Of a stretch of 64,000 bases of DNA, positions 46,273 to 58,196 are shown one piece after another. The stretch is from assembly GCF_000499385.1 (NCBI RefSeq), contig NW_013652627.1, positions 163,501-227,500 on the forward strand. The letters are read 5' to 3'. Positions within the stretch are counted from its first letter, which is position 1. Each line of letters starts with the position of its first letter. Source of the stretch: Eimeria necatrix. Its lineage: Eukaryota; Apicomplexa; Conoidasida; Eucoccidiorida; Eimeriidae. The notes below the pieces were generated by a model. It saw nothing but the letters and a program-made list of their open reading frames with translations, searched no databases and was not told the origin of the DNA. Both the position numbers and the translations under genes were made by a program.

Positions 46273-47011
46273 GGGCTCCCATGGAGGCAGCTGGAGGCAC
46301 GGCGCAGCAGGAGCTTTGCTGCTGCTGCTGCTGCAGGCCGGCAGCAGCAGAGTGCCAACGTAGCTCGATTGAGGTGTCCATACACCACAAATTAATGCAC
46401 AGTTTCCACATTTTCTCAGCCACAATTAAATCACTTTTGTAAATTTGCTGCGCAGCACAAAAGGGGGGCTTTCGGGGCCTGCCTCCAGCAGCAGCAGCTT
46501 AGCTGACTGCAGCAGCAGCTTAGTTGACTGCAGCAGCGCAGCAGTGCTGCTGCTGCAGTCAACTGAGCTGCTGCTGCTGGAGTCCGAAGCGCAGACTCAA
46601 AACCCTAAACCCTAGCAGCTGAACCATGCATCTGCGCCAAACCCTAAACCCTAAACCCTAAACCCTAACGCGTCCCCCGAGAATTCAAACTGACGGATTT
46701 TTCTGCTGTTTGCACCAGCAAAAAATCGGGTCTAGAGCCCTCTGCTGCTTCATTAGGCTGCAGCAGCAGCAGCAGCACTTGGTTTCGCTGCTGCAGCAGC
46801 AGCTGTTGCTGCTGCTGTTGCTGCATCTCTTTGCCCAGGTAAAGCAGATGCGCCTAAAAGGCTGCAGCTGCTGCAGCAACTGCTGCTGCAGCCGCTGCCG
46901 CAGCAGGCGCTGCGCTGCTGCAGCGACTGGTGCTGCAGCAGTTGTAATGCTGCAGCAACTGCTGCTGCTGCTGCTGCCGCAGCTGCTGCTGCAGCACCCG
47001 CAGCGCCGCGC

Positions 47012-48098
47012 TCAGACAAGAATGCCCCCCGCAGACTTTGACTTTGCATCTTCTTTTGCTGCTGCTGCTGCTTGCTGCTGCTGCTGCATGTAAGGGACAT
47101 CTGCTGACCCAGTTCTCTTTATATATTCTTGGCTAGCTGCAGCTAGCTGCGACTGCACGTTGGCTAGCTGCGCCTCCAGGTTCTTCATGGCCTCAGCCAC
47201 CTGCAGCAGCAGCAGCAGCAGCAGCAGCAGCGGCAGTTACAGATGCAGTGCACATTTGTGCGCAGCAGCAGCACCAGCAGCAGCGCCTTTGCCGCTGCTG
47301 CTGCTGCTGCTGCCACTGCTGCTGCTGCTGCTGCTGCCCTAAACAGAGCCCCACAACCCTTAATGTCTACTGTCCAAGGCTCGCCCCAAACACTACAGCC
47401 TATCTAAACCCTAAACCCTAAACCCTAAACCCTAAACCCCAGACCTGCGTAGGTCCTAAACCCTAACCCCGAACCTGAAGTAGGCCCTATTCCACAGCTA
47501 GGCCGTAAACCCTAAACCCTAAACCCTAGACCCTGCTGCGGCTTCAAACCCTAGCGAGCCCCCAAACCCTAAACCCTAAACCCTAAACCCTAAACCCTAA
47601 ACCCTAAACCCTAAACCCTACCTTGGCCTTGTGCTGCTCCAAGGCCGGCTGCACCTCCCCAACACTCCTCTCAACCAAAACCCCCCCGACCAGCCGATAG
47701 CAGCGCCTTGAGGGTTCCAGGTCTTTGAAGGCGTCCAGCACAAGCCTGAGCCCCAAACCCTAAACCCTAAACCCTAAACCCTAAACCCTAGCCCTAGCCC
47801 TAGCCCCAGGCCCGAGGCCCCGCCGCTGCTGCTGCCAGCGGCCAGGCAGCAATAGCTCGCCCTAAGGGCAGCAAACTGCTTGGAGCGGAGTCCGCAGGAA
47901 CGGACGCCTTGAGGCAGTCTAGGGTTTAGGGTTTAGGGATTAGGGTTTAGGGTTTAGGGTTTACTGGTGGTCGCTGGAGTCCTGCCGCAGCTCTTCTATA
48001 GTGTTGTTCAGCGCTATCCTCTCCTTCTCTAGGCGCTGCAGCCGCTGCTTCAAATCTTCTTCCCCAGAGGGGCGCGGGGCCCCCTGTGGCTGAGCCAT
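47012..48098 (-). CDS. PFDN2: Prefoldin subunit 2, three exons
   Basis: Beta-type subunit of the hexameric prefoldin chaperone that hands unfolded actin and tubulin to the CCT complex in the cytosol. Exons 48098-47965, 47745-47622 and 47200-47012 join in phase into 148 residues, close to the usual 150. Exon 1 gives the N-terminal helix (LKQRLQRLEKERIALNNTIE), exon 2 the family hallmark CYRLVGGVLVERSVGEV preceded by LVLDAFKDLEPSRR, and exon 3 the C-terminal helix (KNLEAQLANVQSQL) and the typical SAGGILV tail. Only a short Gln/Ala insertion (residues about 123-133) departs from the family. Both introns are largely telomere-like sequence: intron 1 begins GTAAACCCTAAACCC and ends TTTAGGGTTTGGGGCTCAG, and intron 2 begins GTAGGGTTTAGGG. 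A telomere-like array also precedes the ATG. Confidence 0.93.
47404..47620. repeat. Telomere-like arrays filling prefoldin intron 2
   Basis: AAACCCT arrays at 47404-47440, 47505-47530 and 47563-47620 with degenerate units between them (CCTAACCCCGAACC and similar). On the sense strand the last array starts at the donor itself. Confidence 0.92.
47754..47815. repeat. Telomere-like array at the 3' end of prefoldin intron 1
   Basis: Plus strand AAACCCT x5, then GCCCTAGCCCTA. On the sense strand this is the TTTAGGG arm that runs into the acceptor GGGGCTCAG. Confidence 0.92.
47919..47963. repeat. Telomere-like array at the 5' end of prefoldin intron 1
   Basis: Plus strand AGGGTTT x6 with one AGGGATT variant. 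On the sense strand it reads GTAAACCCTAAACCC from the donor, so it is complementary to the array at 47754-47815. Confidence 0.92.
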
Positions 48099-48104
48099 CT
48101 GCCG

Positions 48105-48139
48105 AGGGTTTAGGGTTTAGGGTTTAGGGTTTAGGGTTT
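48105..48139 (-). promoter_or_regulatory. Telo-box-like array just upstream of the prefoldin start codon
   Basis: Five AAACCCT units on the sense strand end seven bases before the ATG at 48098. Same position and strand as the array before the importin ATG. It could be promoter, untranslated leader or a chance insertion. Confidence 0.4.
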
Positions 48140-48229
48140 CGGGGCACAGGCGCCCCGTCTGCCGCAGCAGGCCAGGCAGTCCCTGGAGAGACGCAGAATA
48201 GTAGAAGATGCCAAGCGTAGTCGCAGTAG

Positions 48230-48260
<31 letters not shown>

Positions 48261-48800
48261 GGCAGCAGCGGGCACCTCAGAGCACCTCGCCCTGCTGCAC
48301 TGTTTACTGCTAAGTGCAATTCGGGGCAAGAACGACAAATAAAAGAAAATTAAAAGCGTTTATGGCTATGTCTTGCGTAGCTACGAGGCCACGGAGGCCC
48401 CTGCCGCATGCTGCTGCAGCTGTTGCTGCTGCTGCTGCCGCCGCTGCTGCTGCTGTGGGGCCCCGTTTCTGCGTCCGTTTAGTGCGCTTCTCTTTTCGTT
48501 TCAAAGATTTTAACTCAAAAAACAAAAAACAAAAGCCGGTATGGTCATTTAAAGCAAAGGACGCCTTGGCTCCCAATAACAGACACCCCAGCCCCCCCGT
48601 GTCTGCTGCTGCTGCATGCTGCCAGCTGCCAGCTAGCCAGCCTGGGCCAAGCGCCTTCCACGGGCGCCTCAGGGCTGCCAAATTGACAGCTATGTAGCCC
48701 AGCTAGCTGCCTAGCTAGCTGGCTGCCTCTGGCTGCGGCCACGCTCAGCCAGTCGGGCCAGCAGCAGCAGCCCGGCGCAGCCAGCTGCCGCCCGCTGCTG

Positions 48801-48886
48801 CCAGCAGCAGCTCGCTGCTGCCAGCTGCAGCTTGCTGCTGCTGCCAGCAGCAGCTCGCTGCTGCCAGCTGCAGCTTGCTGCTGCAG
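48801..48886. repeat. 43-bp tandem repeat
   Basis: Two copies start CCAGCAGCAGCTCGCTGCTG at 48801 and 48844 and continue CCAGCTGCAGCTTGCTGCTG. The unit is rich in self-complementary CAGCTG. Confidence 0.8.
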
Positions 48887-49344
48887 ACACCGGCTGCGGC
48901 TACCGATCAAGGTGCAGCCAGTGGCCTTGCTGCAGCTGGCAGCAGCTTAGCTTCTCCTGGGTTTGTGCGCGACCTGCTGCAGCAGAGCCTAGGCCTTCAG
49001 GCTGCTGCAATCTGCAGCTGCTTGAGAGGCCTTTTGCTTTCCCAAGCCACCCAGGAGTTAATTAAGGCTTCTTCAGGTGATGTCTATTTGCTGCAGCGGC
49101 AGTAGCCAGCGGCCCGCAAAGGCCCTCAACTCACACCCGCACTAAATCCTAATAAGTGCACAGGTACAAATGTTAATAAGATACTGAATAGGAATACAAT
49201 AGACCACACTATTAGGCCAATGGACCACATTCTCATGTCAGGGCCCGGGGGGCAAACAGCAGCAGCGGGAGGGGCCAATTCCCCAGCCAGGAAGGCTTGG
49301 GGGCCCTTAGGCAAGGGCTCCAGGCTTCAGACTTCATCTGAATT

Positions 49345-49600
49345 CCTCTCAACTCTGAAGAACACTCGAGACAGCTCTCTTCTTAATGTATCTCTGTTCT
49401 AGACAATCCTAAAGACAGGCCTCTCCCTGGTTCTTTTTCGCTCTAGAGAACACTCAAGGTATCCCTCTGATTGCTTCCTCTCAACTCTGAAGAGCGCTCG
49501 TGACAGAGCTCTCTTTGATTCTTCTCAGTTCTAAGCAACACTCAAGACAGAACTCTCCTTCTTAGTTCCCTTGCACTGTAAACAACACTCAAGACAGCTT
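49345..49600. repeat. Degenerate ~47-bp tandem repeat
   Basis: Five to six units share CTCTGAAGAACACTCGAGACAG or close variants (CTAAGCAACACTCAAGACAG, CTGTAAACAACACTCAAGACAG), followed by a CT-rich half. It lies inside the repeat-poor region and has no trinucleotide character. Confidence 0.7.
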
Positions 49601-51982
49601 CCCTCCAGCCTCGGTAGCTGAGCTCCTGTGCACAAGGAACCAACCGCCCTATGCTGCAGCCTCACTGGCGCAGGAGCTTTTCGCCCTTTACAGTTATAAC
49701 TAATTCAACTTGGTCTTTCCAGCTGCAATTCTGAACCCTAGAGCTCTGGAATTAGCCTAGAGTCGCAGAATTAGCTAGTGTCTGGATTTATCTGGGAAGG
49801 CCAGAGTCGTAGCATCCACTGTGTAGACGACCCGTTAAGACCAAATCCATGAAAATGCTGGTGCAACAGCACGGTACGTGCAAAAGAACGGAATGAGGCC
49901 TCCATCGTATGTGGTATTGTGCGACGAGTTCATAGCGAAAGCAAAATATCGCAGTCGCTGCAGCCTTAGCTCACTAGAGACGCAAGTCTCTTCTCTAGTA
50001 CTTTGGTAAGCTTCCTAGAGTGCAGGGGCGTGCCCTTTATGTGAACGAATTCTTGCGGAACCAGCCAGGGAAGCCAGGGCAAGCTGGAGCCCACTAGCAG
50101 AGAAGGAAGCCGCTGAGGCCTCGAAACAAAGCAGCCACAGGGCTCTTTGTCACAGCAGAACTTCAATGGCTTCGCCTTCAGAATAGGTGTCTTTTGCGTA
50201 CAGTTTGAAGTTACAGGTAATTGCCAAGAACGGCCCACGGCTAAATCTCCTCGTGGGCCTTCCTAGCAGCGCGAGCGAGGGAATAGGCTGCAGCTCTCCA
50301 TGCAGCAGGCGCTTTGGGGAGGCATTTTCCCCTAGGACCCCAAAAGCAGTATTAGTGAAGCGTCCCCGTATTTTTCCCCCCCAAGTAGTTTACCGACCAT
50401 GGCCTGAACGGTCTTCGGAGAAAAGCGCCCTACTACTCAGTGGCGCAAGCAGCTTCAGCTTCGCTTTTTATTTTAGCCCATCAGCCTTGGCCAAGCATGC
50501 TGTGCTGCACAGGAAGTCCAAGAGATGCTGCATCCCTCCATTTGGTTGATTTGACCTTCGGATTACCTTTCGATATTGTTCGAATTTTGAGGGGGGCAGA
50601 CGTCACGTCTATATAGTTGGAAAACTCGTTAAAAGCTTTTAAATCCATTATTCCCTCATCAGTAGTCTAAGCGAAAGAGACTTGCTCCAGCAGGAGGCGC
50701 TGCAGAGGCTGTGCTGTTCAAACAAGTTTCTTAACCAATTAGTAGCAGTTAGCACTGGTTCCCAAACTCTGCAAGCTGAAGTCTAGTTTGTCAGCCAAAG
50801 AAGCTTAGCGGATCCTGTGTAACGCCAGGGCGAAAGTTAAGTGTCTTATTCCTCTTGGCCACACGACAAACCTTACACAAACTTCCTTAAAGCGCGAAAA
50901 TGGTGCCTAAAAGCAAAGAGGGCCCTTCAAAAGTACCGACAAAAACCAAATATCACTTATCAGCAGCGCAAGCCCACAGGGTGCCGCTCCCAGCACTGCC
51001 TGGGCAGTACATTTTGCCCTTCCAATATCAAAGAGCCGCTGTGCTATCCACAAGGCCCATGGAGGCTGGTACAGGCAAGAGGACTGTAAGAAAATTGGCT
51101 GACACCTGCTGGCGACCAGCCCTTGGCCCGCAAGTGCGGGGAAGCAGCTGCAGTCTTCTGCGAGGGGAAGCGCCAGCCGGGGGCTCGGTAAAGGGTGCTG
51201 AAGAGAAAGTGCCTCCATATGTAATGGCCGGCTGTCGTTGCGAAGCCAAGACAATTTCGAAGCCAAGACAATTTCTTGTACTTACTCAAAGACAAGTACG
51301 TCCAAGGCGCGCTCAGGCGCGCTCTGGGCCGCAGCCCCTGCGCAGGGCAGCGGCTGCGGGCCTATCACTTCTATCACTGTCCTGCACTTTGCGGGGCTCA
51401 CTCAGCAAAGCTTCACACTCGAAGGTAGCTGGCCTCTAGCCTTGCCCAAGACTTAATGCTAATTTAACTTCACTCAGTGGCTTAGACGGAGCACTTAAGG
51501 CCTGAGCACCGCTGCACCATACAGCCACCCGCACAGCAGGCATCTCGGGGCCAGGGCCCTGCGTGTCAACAGAAAGCCCCCATTTCAAAGTCCGTTCAAA
51601 ACGCGTGCAAAAAGGCAAGGCTGGCAGCCTAGCAAACTAGAGTGTGTAGCTGAGGCGATGGCCGGAGGCAGCAAAGCAACACAGTGCCAGGCAGAGGGGC
51701 TCTTCAGGCCGAGCCCTTTGCAAGCAGCAGCACAAGTTCAACGGCCTTTATTGCTGGCCGTCACAAACAGCTGCAGCATACTGGGGCCCACAGCTGCGAT
51801 AAGCCGCCCCCCACTACGCCCGGGGCATCGGCCGCGCCCCAGGGCTCTTCCCCTTATTAACGGGGGTCGCTCGCTGCGGGGAGAGGGGGCTGCGAGATTA
51901 ACTAACGAAAGCACTTGTGTATTAGAAAAGGCTGGCCTGATGAAGCTGGTACTGTTTCTTAGGGCGTTGGGAGCCAAAGGCA

Positions 51983-52100
51983 AATTTGAATTTATTTAAA
52001 TTTGCATTTATTTGAACTTGCATTTATTTAGGTTTGTATTTATTTAAGTTTGTATTTACTTGAATTTGTATTTATTTGAATCTGCATTTATTTAAATTTG
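51983..52100. repeat. 16-bp AT-rich tandem repeat
   Basis: About seven copies of AATTTGCATTTATTTA with substitutions. It separates the repeat-poor stretch from the CAG-bearing sequence to the right. Confidence 0.9.
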
Positions 52101-53390
52101 TGAGGATTGGCCCCTAGGGAGCTCACTGTGTCGCGCGCTGAAAGGGGCAGCAGCAGCAGCTGCCGCGAGGCGCTGCAGCACCAGAGCCTTCCCGTTTTGC
52201 TGCGGAGTTAAACAGCGCCGCATGCAGCAGCAGCAGCAACTCGCTAGGCAGGCCTGCGCAGCAGGCTGGATCTGCAGCCGCTGTGCCCAGGCTGCTGCGC
52301 ATTTGAAGCTTTTTTTTAAAAGTTGAGGAGATTTGCAGGAAAAGAAAGACAGGGAAGACAGGGAAAGAATTAGGGAAGCAGTTTAAAGAACTGAAAAGGT
52401 GGGAATCGAACCCGCGCGGGCTTCAGGCGCCGCGGGCGGAGACTGCGGGTCCAGGAGAGCGCAGGCCCTTTCGAAGCTAAGAAGACGAGCTAAATGGACT
52501 TGTTTTGATTGTTAGAACAAAAAAAACAAAATGCGTTATAAAAATAAGAAGGTATGCGAGACAGAGGCCCCAAGCAGCGGCGCAGCAGCGGGCGCTTCGC
52601 TTGGGATGGGCGCTGGCGCGCGGTGTACGCACAGTTGCAGTATTTGCGCCTGACTTTCGGAGAATAAATTGGCATTTATTTATTAAATGTTGATAATTGT
52701 TTTAAATAAACTGCGAAAACGCTTTTCAAAGAATCTCCGACAGCAAAAGGGGGGCCCCGCGTTCGTGCCAGCCCTCCTTGAGTCCCGGTCGCAGTGGGCG
52801 CGGCGGCTCTGGGGTGTATAGACAGCTCGCCGAAACCCCCTCTTTTCTTTTGCCGTTATCTGAAGCTTTATCTCTCAGCGCTCATTCCTGCAGCACCTTG
52901 CGGTCCTCTCGTCTCGGTCTAGCAGAAGCAGCAGCAGCAACAGCAGCAGCGGCAGCAGCAGCAGCGCGAGCAGCGGCGCCCGCAGCAAGAGGCGCCCTTA
53001 GGAGTTTCAGTGTTCTTTGGCCTTTATAAATGCTTATCTTCTTCCTCCTAACACCCCGTGCCTTCCCCGCTGGAGCGGTAGTGGCAGCAGCAGCAGCATC
53101 GGCAGCAGCAGGATCATCAGCAGCAGCAGCAGCCGTAACAGCAGCAGCAGCAGAAGCGGTAACAGCAGCAGCAGCCTTATCTCCCTGCATAGGCGCGCCG
53201 TGAAAGCCACTGCATGCCTGAGGCATAGATACTGCCAATAGCTTCAGCAGCAGCAGCAGCAACAGCAGCAACAGCAGCAGCAGCAGCAGCAGCGGGGCTC
53301 GATGCAATTACCTTAAGATGCGGCCTGCTGCCAAGCGACGTCTGCTGCAGCAAGCCCGAAGGGACTTTCAGCAGCGCCGCGGGGCTGCAG

Positions 53391-53394
53391 ATGA

Positions 53395-53435
<41 letters not shown>

Positions 53436-53551
53436 TGCAGCAAAAGGCCCCCGCCTGGCTGCTCTGCTGCTTGTGAAGCAGCAGCAGGAGCCCCTATGGG
53501 CCACAGCCATGCGAGTTTCCTGCAGCAGCAGCAGCAGCGGCGCGGCCAACA

Positions 53552-53597
<46 letters not shown>

Positions 53598-54143
53598 GCG
53601 GCCTTAAAAAGCCCTCTAAGGGGCCCCTCACCACAGCCCGCAGCCACAGGCGGCTCCTCCAGCAGCGAGGCCTCGCGGGGGCCCCCCGAGGGGCCCCTCG
53701 AGGGGCCCCCGGGGGGGCCCCCTGAGGGTCCCCCTGAGGGGTTTCCGGGGGGCCCCCAGCCTTCAAAGCAGTACCCTTTGCTGCGGGGCCGAGGCCTCTC
53801 TCTAGAGCTTTATCAGGGGCCCCCTGTGGGGCCCCCCTCTCCGCTGCTGCTGCCCCCAAAGATGGCCCTCCAGGGGGCCCCCCAGGGGGCCCCCCCCGCT
53901 GGGGGCCCCCAGGGGGGCCCCCCGGGGGGCCCCCTGGGGCCCCCCGGGGGGCCCCTGGAGCTGGGGGAGGGGGGCCCCGGGGGCCCCTGCGGGGAGAACA
54001 GGGGGCCCCCTGATGTGCAGCAAAGGGCCCTGAGTTTAGATTTAGCTTTGAATTTAAAGAAGAGCTTTATTCTGCAGCAAGCGCAGCAAACAGCTCTTCA
54101 CAAAGAAAGGCTTAAGCGGCACAGGCAGGCTCTGGATGCTTCC

Positions 54144-54175
<32 letters not shown>

Positions 54176-54537
54176 GGGGCAGGCTCCTGCTGCTGCTGCT
54201 GCTGCACTCGCGGCGATACCCGAGGGGCCCCCCAGTGGCAGCAGCAGCAGCTTTGAAGGCTTGGGGGGCCCCAGGGGGCCCCTGAGGCTGCCGCCGCCTT
54301 CTCTTGAGTCTTACCTGCTGCAGCTGGAGGAGCCGCAGCAGCGCAGCAGCAGCAGCAGCAGCAGCAGCGGGTGGCTGCAGCACGAGGGCGGGCAAGCAGC
54401 AGGGGGCCCCTCGCCCCAGCGCAGCCCCAACAGCAGCAGAAGAGCAGCAAGGGCCCTCAGGTCCCCTTTGGGGGGCCCCTCAGTGCTGCAGGCCCCTGAG
54501 GACCGGCGGCCAAGGGCTCGTGCTGCATGCCACGCAG

Positions 54538-54571
<34 letters not shown>

Positions 54572-55125
54572 GTCGGGCGGGCAGTCGGAGTCCCCCACGC
54601 GCAGCAGCAGCAGCAGCAGCAGCGTGCAGCAGCTGCTGCAGCTGCAGCAGCAAGACTCCACCTCGCCCATGGGGAAGCTGCGGCGCTTTTGGCTTTTCAT
54701 TTCAGGGGGGGGGCAGCAAGGGGAGGAGGAGCAGCAGCCGGAGGAGCAGGAGCAGCAGCAGCAACAGGAGCAGCAGCACGAGGAGCAGCAGCCGCAGCAG
54801 CAGGACCAGCAGCAGCAGCAGCAGCTGCTGCTGCTGCAGCGGGGCGCCCACAGCTGCCCAGCTCATTTTGTGCGCCAGGAGCCCTTCGGGATTAATGAGG
54901 GGTCGCCTGTGGGGCCCCTGCGGGGACAGTCCGTCCCACTAGTTATAGACGAGGTGCTGCTGCAGCAGCAGCAGCAGCAGCAGCTGCAGCAGCAGCTGCA
55001 GCTGCAGCTGCAGCAGCAGCAGCGCCAGCAGCAGCAGCAGCGGCCCAGACACTCCCTGCTGGTAGCTCCTGCGCTTCCCCGCCTTCCGCTGACTATTAAG
55101 GAGAAGCACATCCAGATGAGCAGCG

Positions 55126-55162
<37 letters not shown>

Positions 55163-55284
55163 AGAGCAGCAGCAGCAGCAGCAGAAAGACAAGCAGCAGC
55201 AAGAGGCTGTTCTCGAGTTTTTCACCCCACGGCCCAGCCTGGACGTGAGCACTCACCGACTGCTGCAGGCTCCGGGTCCAAAGA

Positions 55285-55343
<59 letters not shown>

Positions 55344-55476
55344 CGCGGCCTTTCTCCTGCTTCTTCTGCTGCTTGTCTCTCCCCAGAGGAAGGCACTTCA
55401 GCAGAAGCAGAATTTCTTTCGCCGCTGCAGGGCAGCCCCTTGGGGCTGAGCCCGAAGGCTGTGCCCACTCCGTCTG

Positions 55477-55532
<56 letters not shown>

Positions 55533-57221
55533 GAGGAGCAGCAGCAGCCGCAGCAGGAAGGGCAGCAGCAGCAGCAAGAGCAGCAGCAGCAGCAGCAAAA
55601 GCAGCAGCAGCAACAAAGCTGCTCCCAGGCTGGAGAAGCAGTCGGGCTGCAGCCGCCAACAGATCTTGCTGCTGCTGTTGCTGCTCTTGCGGCTGCAGCA
55701 GAAATGGCAGCAGCGCCTTCCCCCTTGCCGCAGCGCCGGTCCCCGCTGCAGCCGCCTGCAGCAGCGGCAGAGACACCTGACGCAGCAGCAGCAGCAGCAG
55801 CAGCAGCAGCTGGCCGGTCCCCCAGCAGCAGCGACTCCGTTGCAATGCTGCTGGAGGAAGCAGCAAAGTCTCTCCAAGAAGCGCTCGTGCGGGTGCAGCA
55901 GCAGAAGCAGCAGCTGCAGCGGCAGCAGCAGCTGCAGCGGCAGCAGCAGCAGCTGTTGCAGCAGGAGATGCAGCAGGCTCCTGCGTCGCCGGGACAGCCT
56001 CAGCAGCAAGAGCAGCAGCAGCAGCAGCGGCAGGCGTTGCTGCCACCAGGTCCTAGATCTCCGCACTTAATGGAGAACGAGCAACAGCAGCAGCAGCAGC
56101 AACAGATGCAGTTGCAGCAGCAGAGGCAGTCCATGGAACTGCAGCACGCGCCTCTTCCTGCCCATTCATTGCTGCAGCTGCAGGGGCAGCAGCAGCAGGA
56201 GCAGCAGCAGCAGGAGCAGCAGCTGCAGCAGGAGCAGGAACTGCAGAAGCAGCAGCAGCAGGAGCAGCAGCTGCAGCAGGAGCAGCAGCTGCAGCAGGAG
56301 GAGGAACTGCAGAAGCAGCAGCAGCAGGAGCAGCAGCTGCAGCAGGAGCAGGAACTGCAGAAGCAGCAGCAGCAGGAGCAGCAGCTGAAGCAGGAGCAGG
56401 AACTGCAGGAGCAGCAGCAGCAGGAGCAGCAGCTGCAGCAGGAGCAGGAACTGCAGAAGCAGCAGCAGCAGGAGCAGGAACTGCAGAAGCAGGAGCAGCA
56501 GCAGCAGCTGCTGCTGCAGCAGCAGAAGCAGCAGGAGGAGGAGCAGGAGCAGCGGCAGAAGCAGAAGCAGAAGCAGGAGCAGCAGGAGCAGCAGGAGCAG
56601 CAGGAGCAGCAGCAGGAGCAAGGGGAGCAGCAAGAGCAGCAATTTGCAATGCAGCCGTTTAGTGCTCAAACGGTCTCGCTGTCCGTGCAGCAGCAGCGAC
56701 AGGAGCAGCAGCTGCAACAAGAGGAGCAGCAGCAGCAACAGCAAAAGGAACTGCAGCAGGAGGCGCCTGAACCTCAAGAGCCCCAGCAGCAGGAAAAACA
56801 GCAGCTGCAGCAGCAGCAGAATGAGCAAGTGCAGCTGCTCGAGCCGCCGCCGCAGCAGCAGCAGCAGCACGAGGAAATGCAGCTACCAGAGCCGCAGCAG
56901 CAACAGCAGGAGCACGAGGAATCGCGGCGGCCTGAGCTACAGCAGCAGCAGCAGCAGCAGCACGAGGAAATGCGGCAGCCAGAGCTGCAGCAGCAGCAAG
57001 AGCAGGCCGTGCGCGGTGAGCCGCAGAACAAGCCGGAAGTGCAGCAGAATTACGAGCAGCAACAACAGCAGCAGCAGCAGACACTTCAGGAACAGCAAGG
57101 GCAACAGCAGCAGCAGCAGCAGCAGCTACAACAGCAGCAGCAGCAGCAGCATCCTGCGGCCGTTTTAGAGCCTTCAGTTGCTATTGTCGCCCATGTGGGT
57201 GCCCAAGAAGCCGGAGCTGCT

Positions 57222-57277
<56 letters not shown>

Positions 57278-57527
57278 TCCCTACCGCTCCAGAGCATGGT
57301 CGCTGCCCGCCATGTGTTCTTCTCCTCCTCTGGGCCCCCTCGTGCTTCCCCCGACGCTGCAGCAGCAGCAGCAGCGACAGCAGCAGCAGCTGCAGCTCCT
57401 GAGGCTTTTGCCGCTTAAGACTCTCCGAAAGCAGAACGGAGAGCAGCTGCAGCAGCAGCCGCAAGAGCAGCACGAGCTGCAGCAGGAGCAGCAGACTAAA
57501 GAACTCCAAGTGCGAAAGCAGAACGGA

Positions 57528-57558
<31 letters not shown>

Positions 57559-57854
57559 AGCAGCACCAGCTGCAGCAGGAGCAGCAGAGTAAAGAACTCC
57601 AAGCGGCAGCTGCAGCAGCAGAGGCCCCGGGAAGCGCACAGCAGCAGCAAGTGGCTAACGAGGTTCCTGTATCTCCATCGGCAGGGCAGCAAAGCAGCAG
57701 CACCAGCAGCAGCGGCAGCAGCAGCAGCAGCAGGACCAGCAGCAGCAATGACGCTAGCAGCCGCAGCAGCAGCCCTGCGAAGGAAGGCTCCAGTGCAGAT
57801 GCGGCGCCCTCCCCTGCGGGCTTCCGGCAGGCAGCAGCAGCAGCAGCAGAGCCG

Positions 57855-57896
<42 letters not shown>

Positions 57897-58163
57897 ATGT
57901 GCCCTGCCTGCAGCAGCACGGCCTTATCTCCAGCACAGAAGAAAGACACTGCCACGCAGACGGAGCCAGATATATGTGGGCCCCATGGGGGGCCCCCCGG
58001 GGGGCCCCTTGGGGGGCCCCTGGGGCCCCCCGAGGGCACTCAAGTTTGCGCAGATGCAGCTCCGGGGGCCCCCAAAGGGGTACAGCCAGGGGAGGCCCCC
58101 ACAGGGGCCCCTAAGAGGGCCCCCTCAGTGCTCAAGGCGAAGCCCCCGGGGCCCCCGCCAGGC

Positions 58164-58196
<33 letters not shown>

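Larger units (their letters stand above)
45360..47011. other. Intergenic region upstream of the importin gene
   Basis: Holds telomere-like arrays at 45367-45397, 45570-45592, 46599-46614 and 46638-46669, a CTGCTGCTGGG minisatellite (46143-46272) and CAG-rich stretches near 45740-45790 and 46760-46990. The most complex sequence is an AT-richer block at 45830-46080. No coding sequence with a recognisable domain is seen. The importin promoter and the prefoldin 3' end must lie here. Confidence 0.6.
48140..53390. other. Intergenic region, mostly repeat-poor, upstream of the formin gene
   Basis: The left part (48140-48960) holds CTG/CAG stretches and a 43-bp tandem repeat (48801-48886). From 48960 to about 52130 the trinucleotide and telomere-like repeats are nearly absent. 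This part carries a degenerate tandem repeat of about 47 bases (49345-49600), a 17-bp direct duplication (51239-51273) and a 16-bp AT-rich tandem repeat (51983-52100). CAG repeats return at 52150 and 52925-53300. Open frames such as 51658-51999 (ATG start, 113 residues, no domain) are not convincing. The formin promoter and possible 5' exons should lie between 52700 and 53390. Confidence 0.55.

Noticed and set aside
45367..48139. A chromosome end or telomere fusion, suggested by AAACCCT arrays
   Set aside because: Arrays are short, on both strands, inside introns and between complete genes; they are interstitial.
49126..49314. Minus-strand frame with a good transmembrane segment (WSIGLIVWSIVFLFSILL)
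   Set aside because: Only 62 codons, no family resemblance, and it sits in sequence otherwise without coding character. Could be a fragment; not enough to call.
52398..52480. tRNA-like stretch on the minus strand (GGGTTCGATTCCCACC)
   Set aside because: The T-loop/B-box match is good, but no D-arm or A-box is present, the acceptor stem does not pair (5' GAAAGG against 3' CCTTTTC needs a bulge), and the rest folds into two G/C hairpins. At most a tRNA fragment.
55222..56870. Long antisense frames of Ala and Leu opposite formin exon 1
   Set aside because: They are complements of the Gln-coding repeats and carry no motif.
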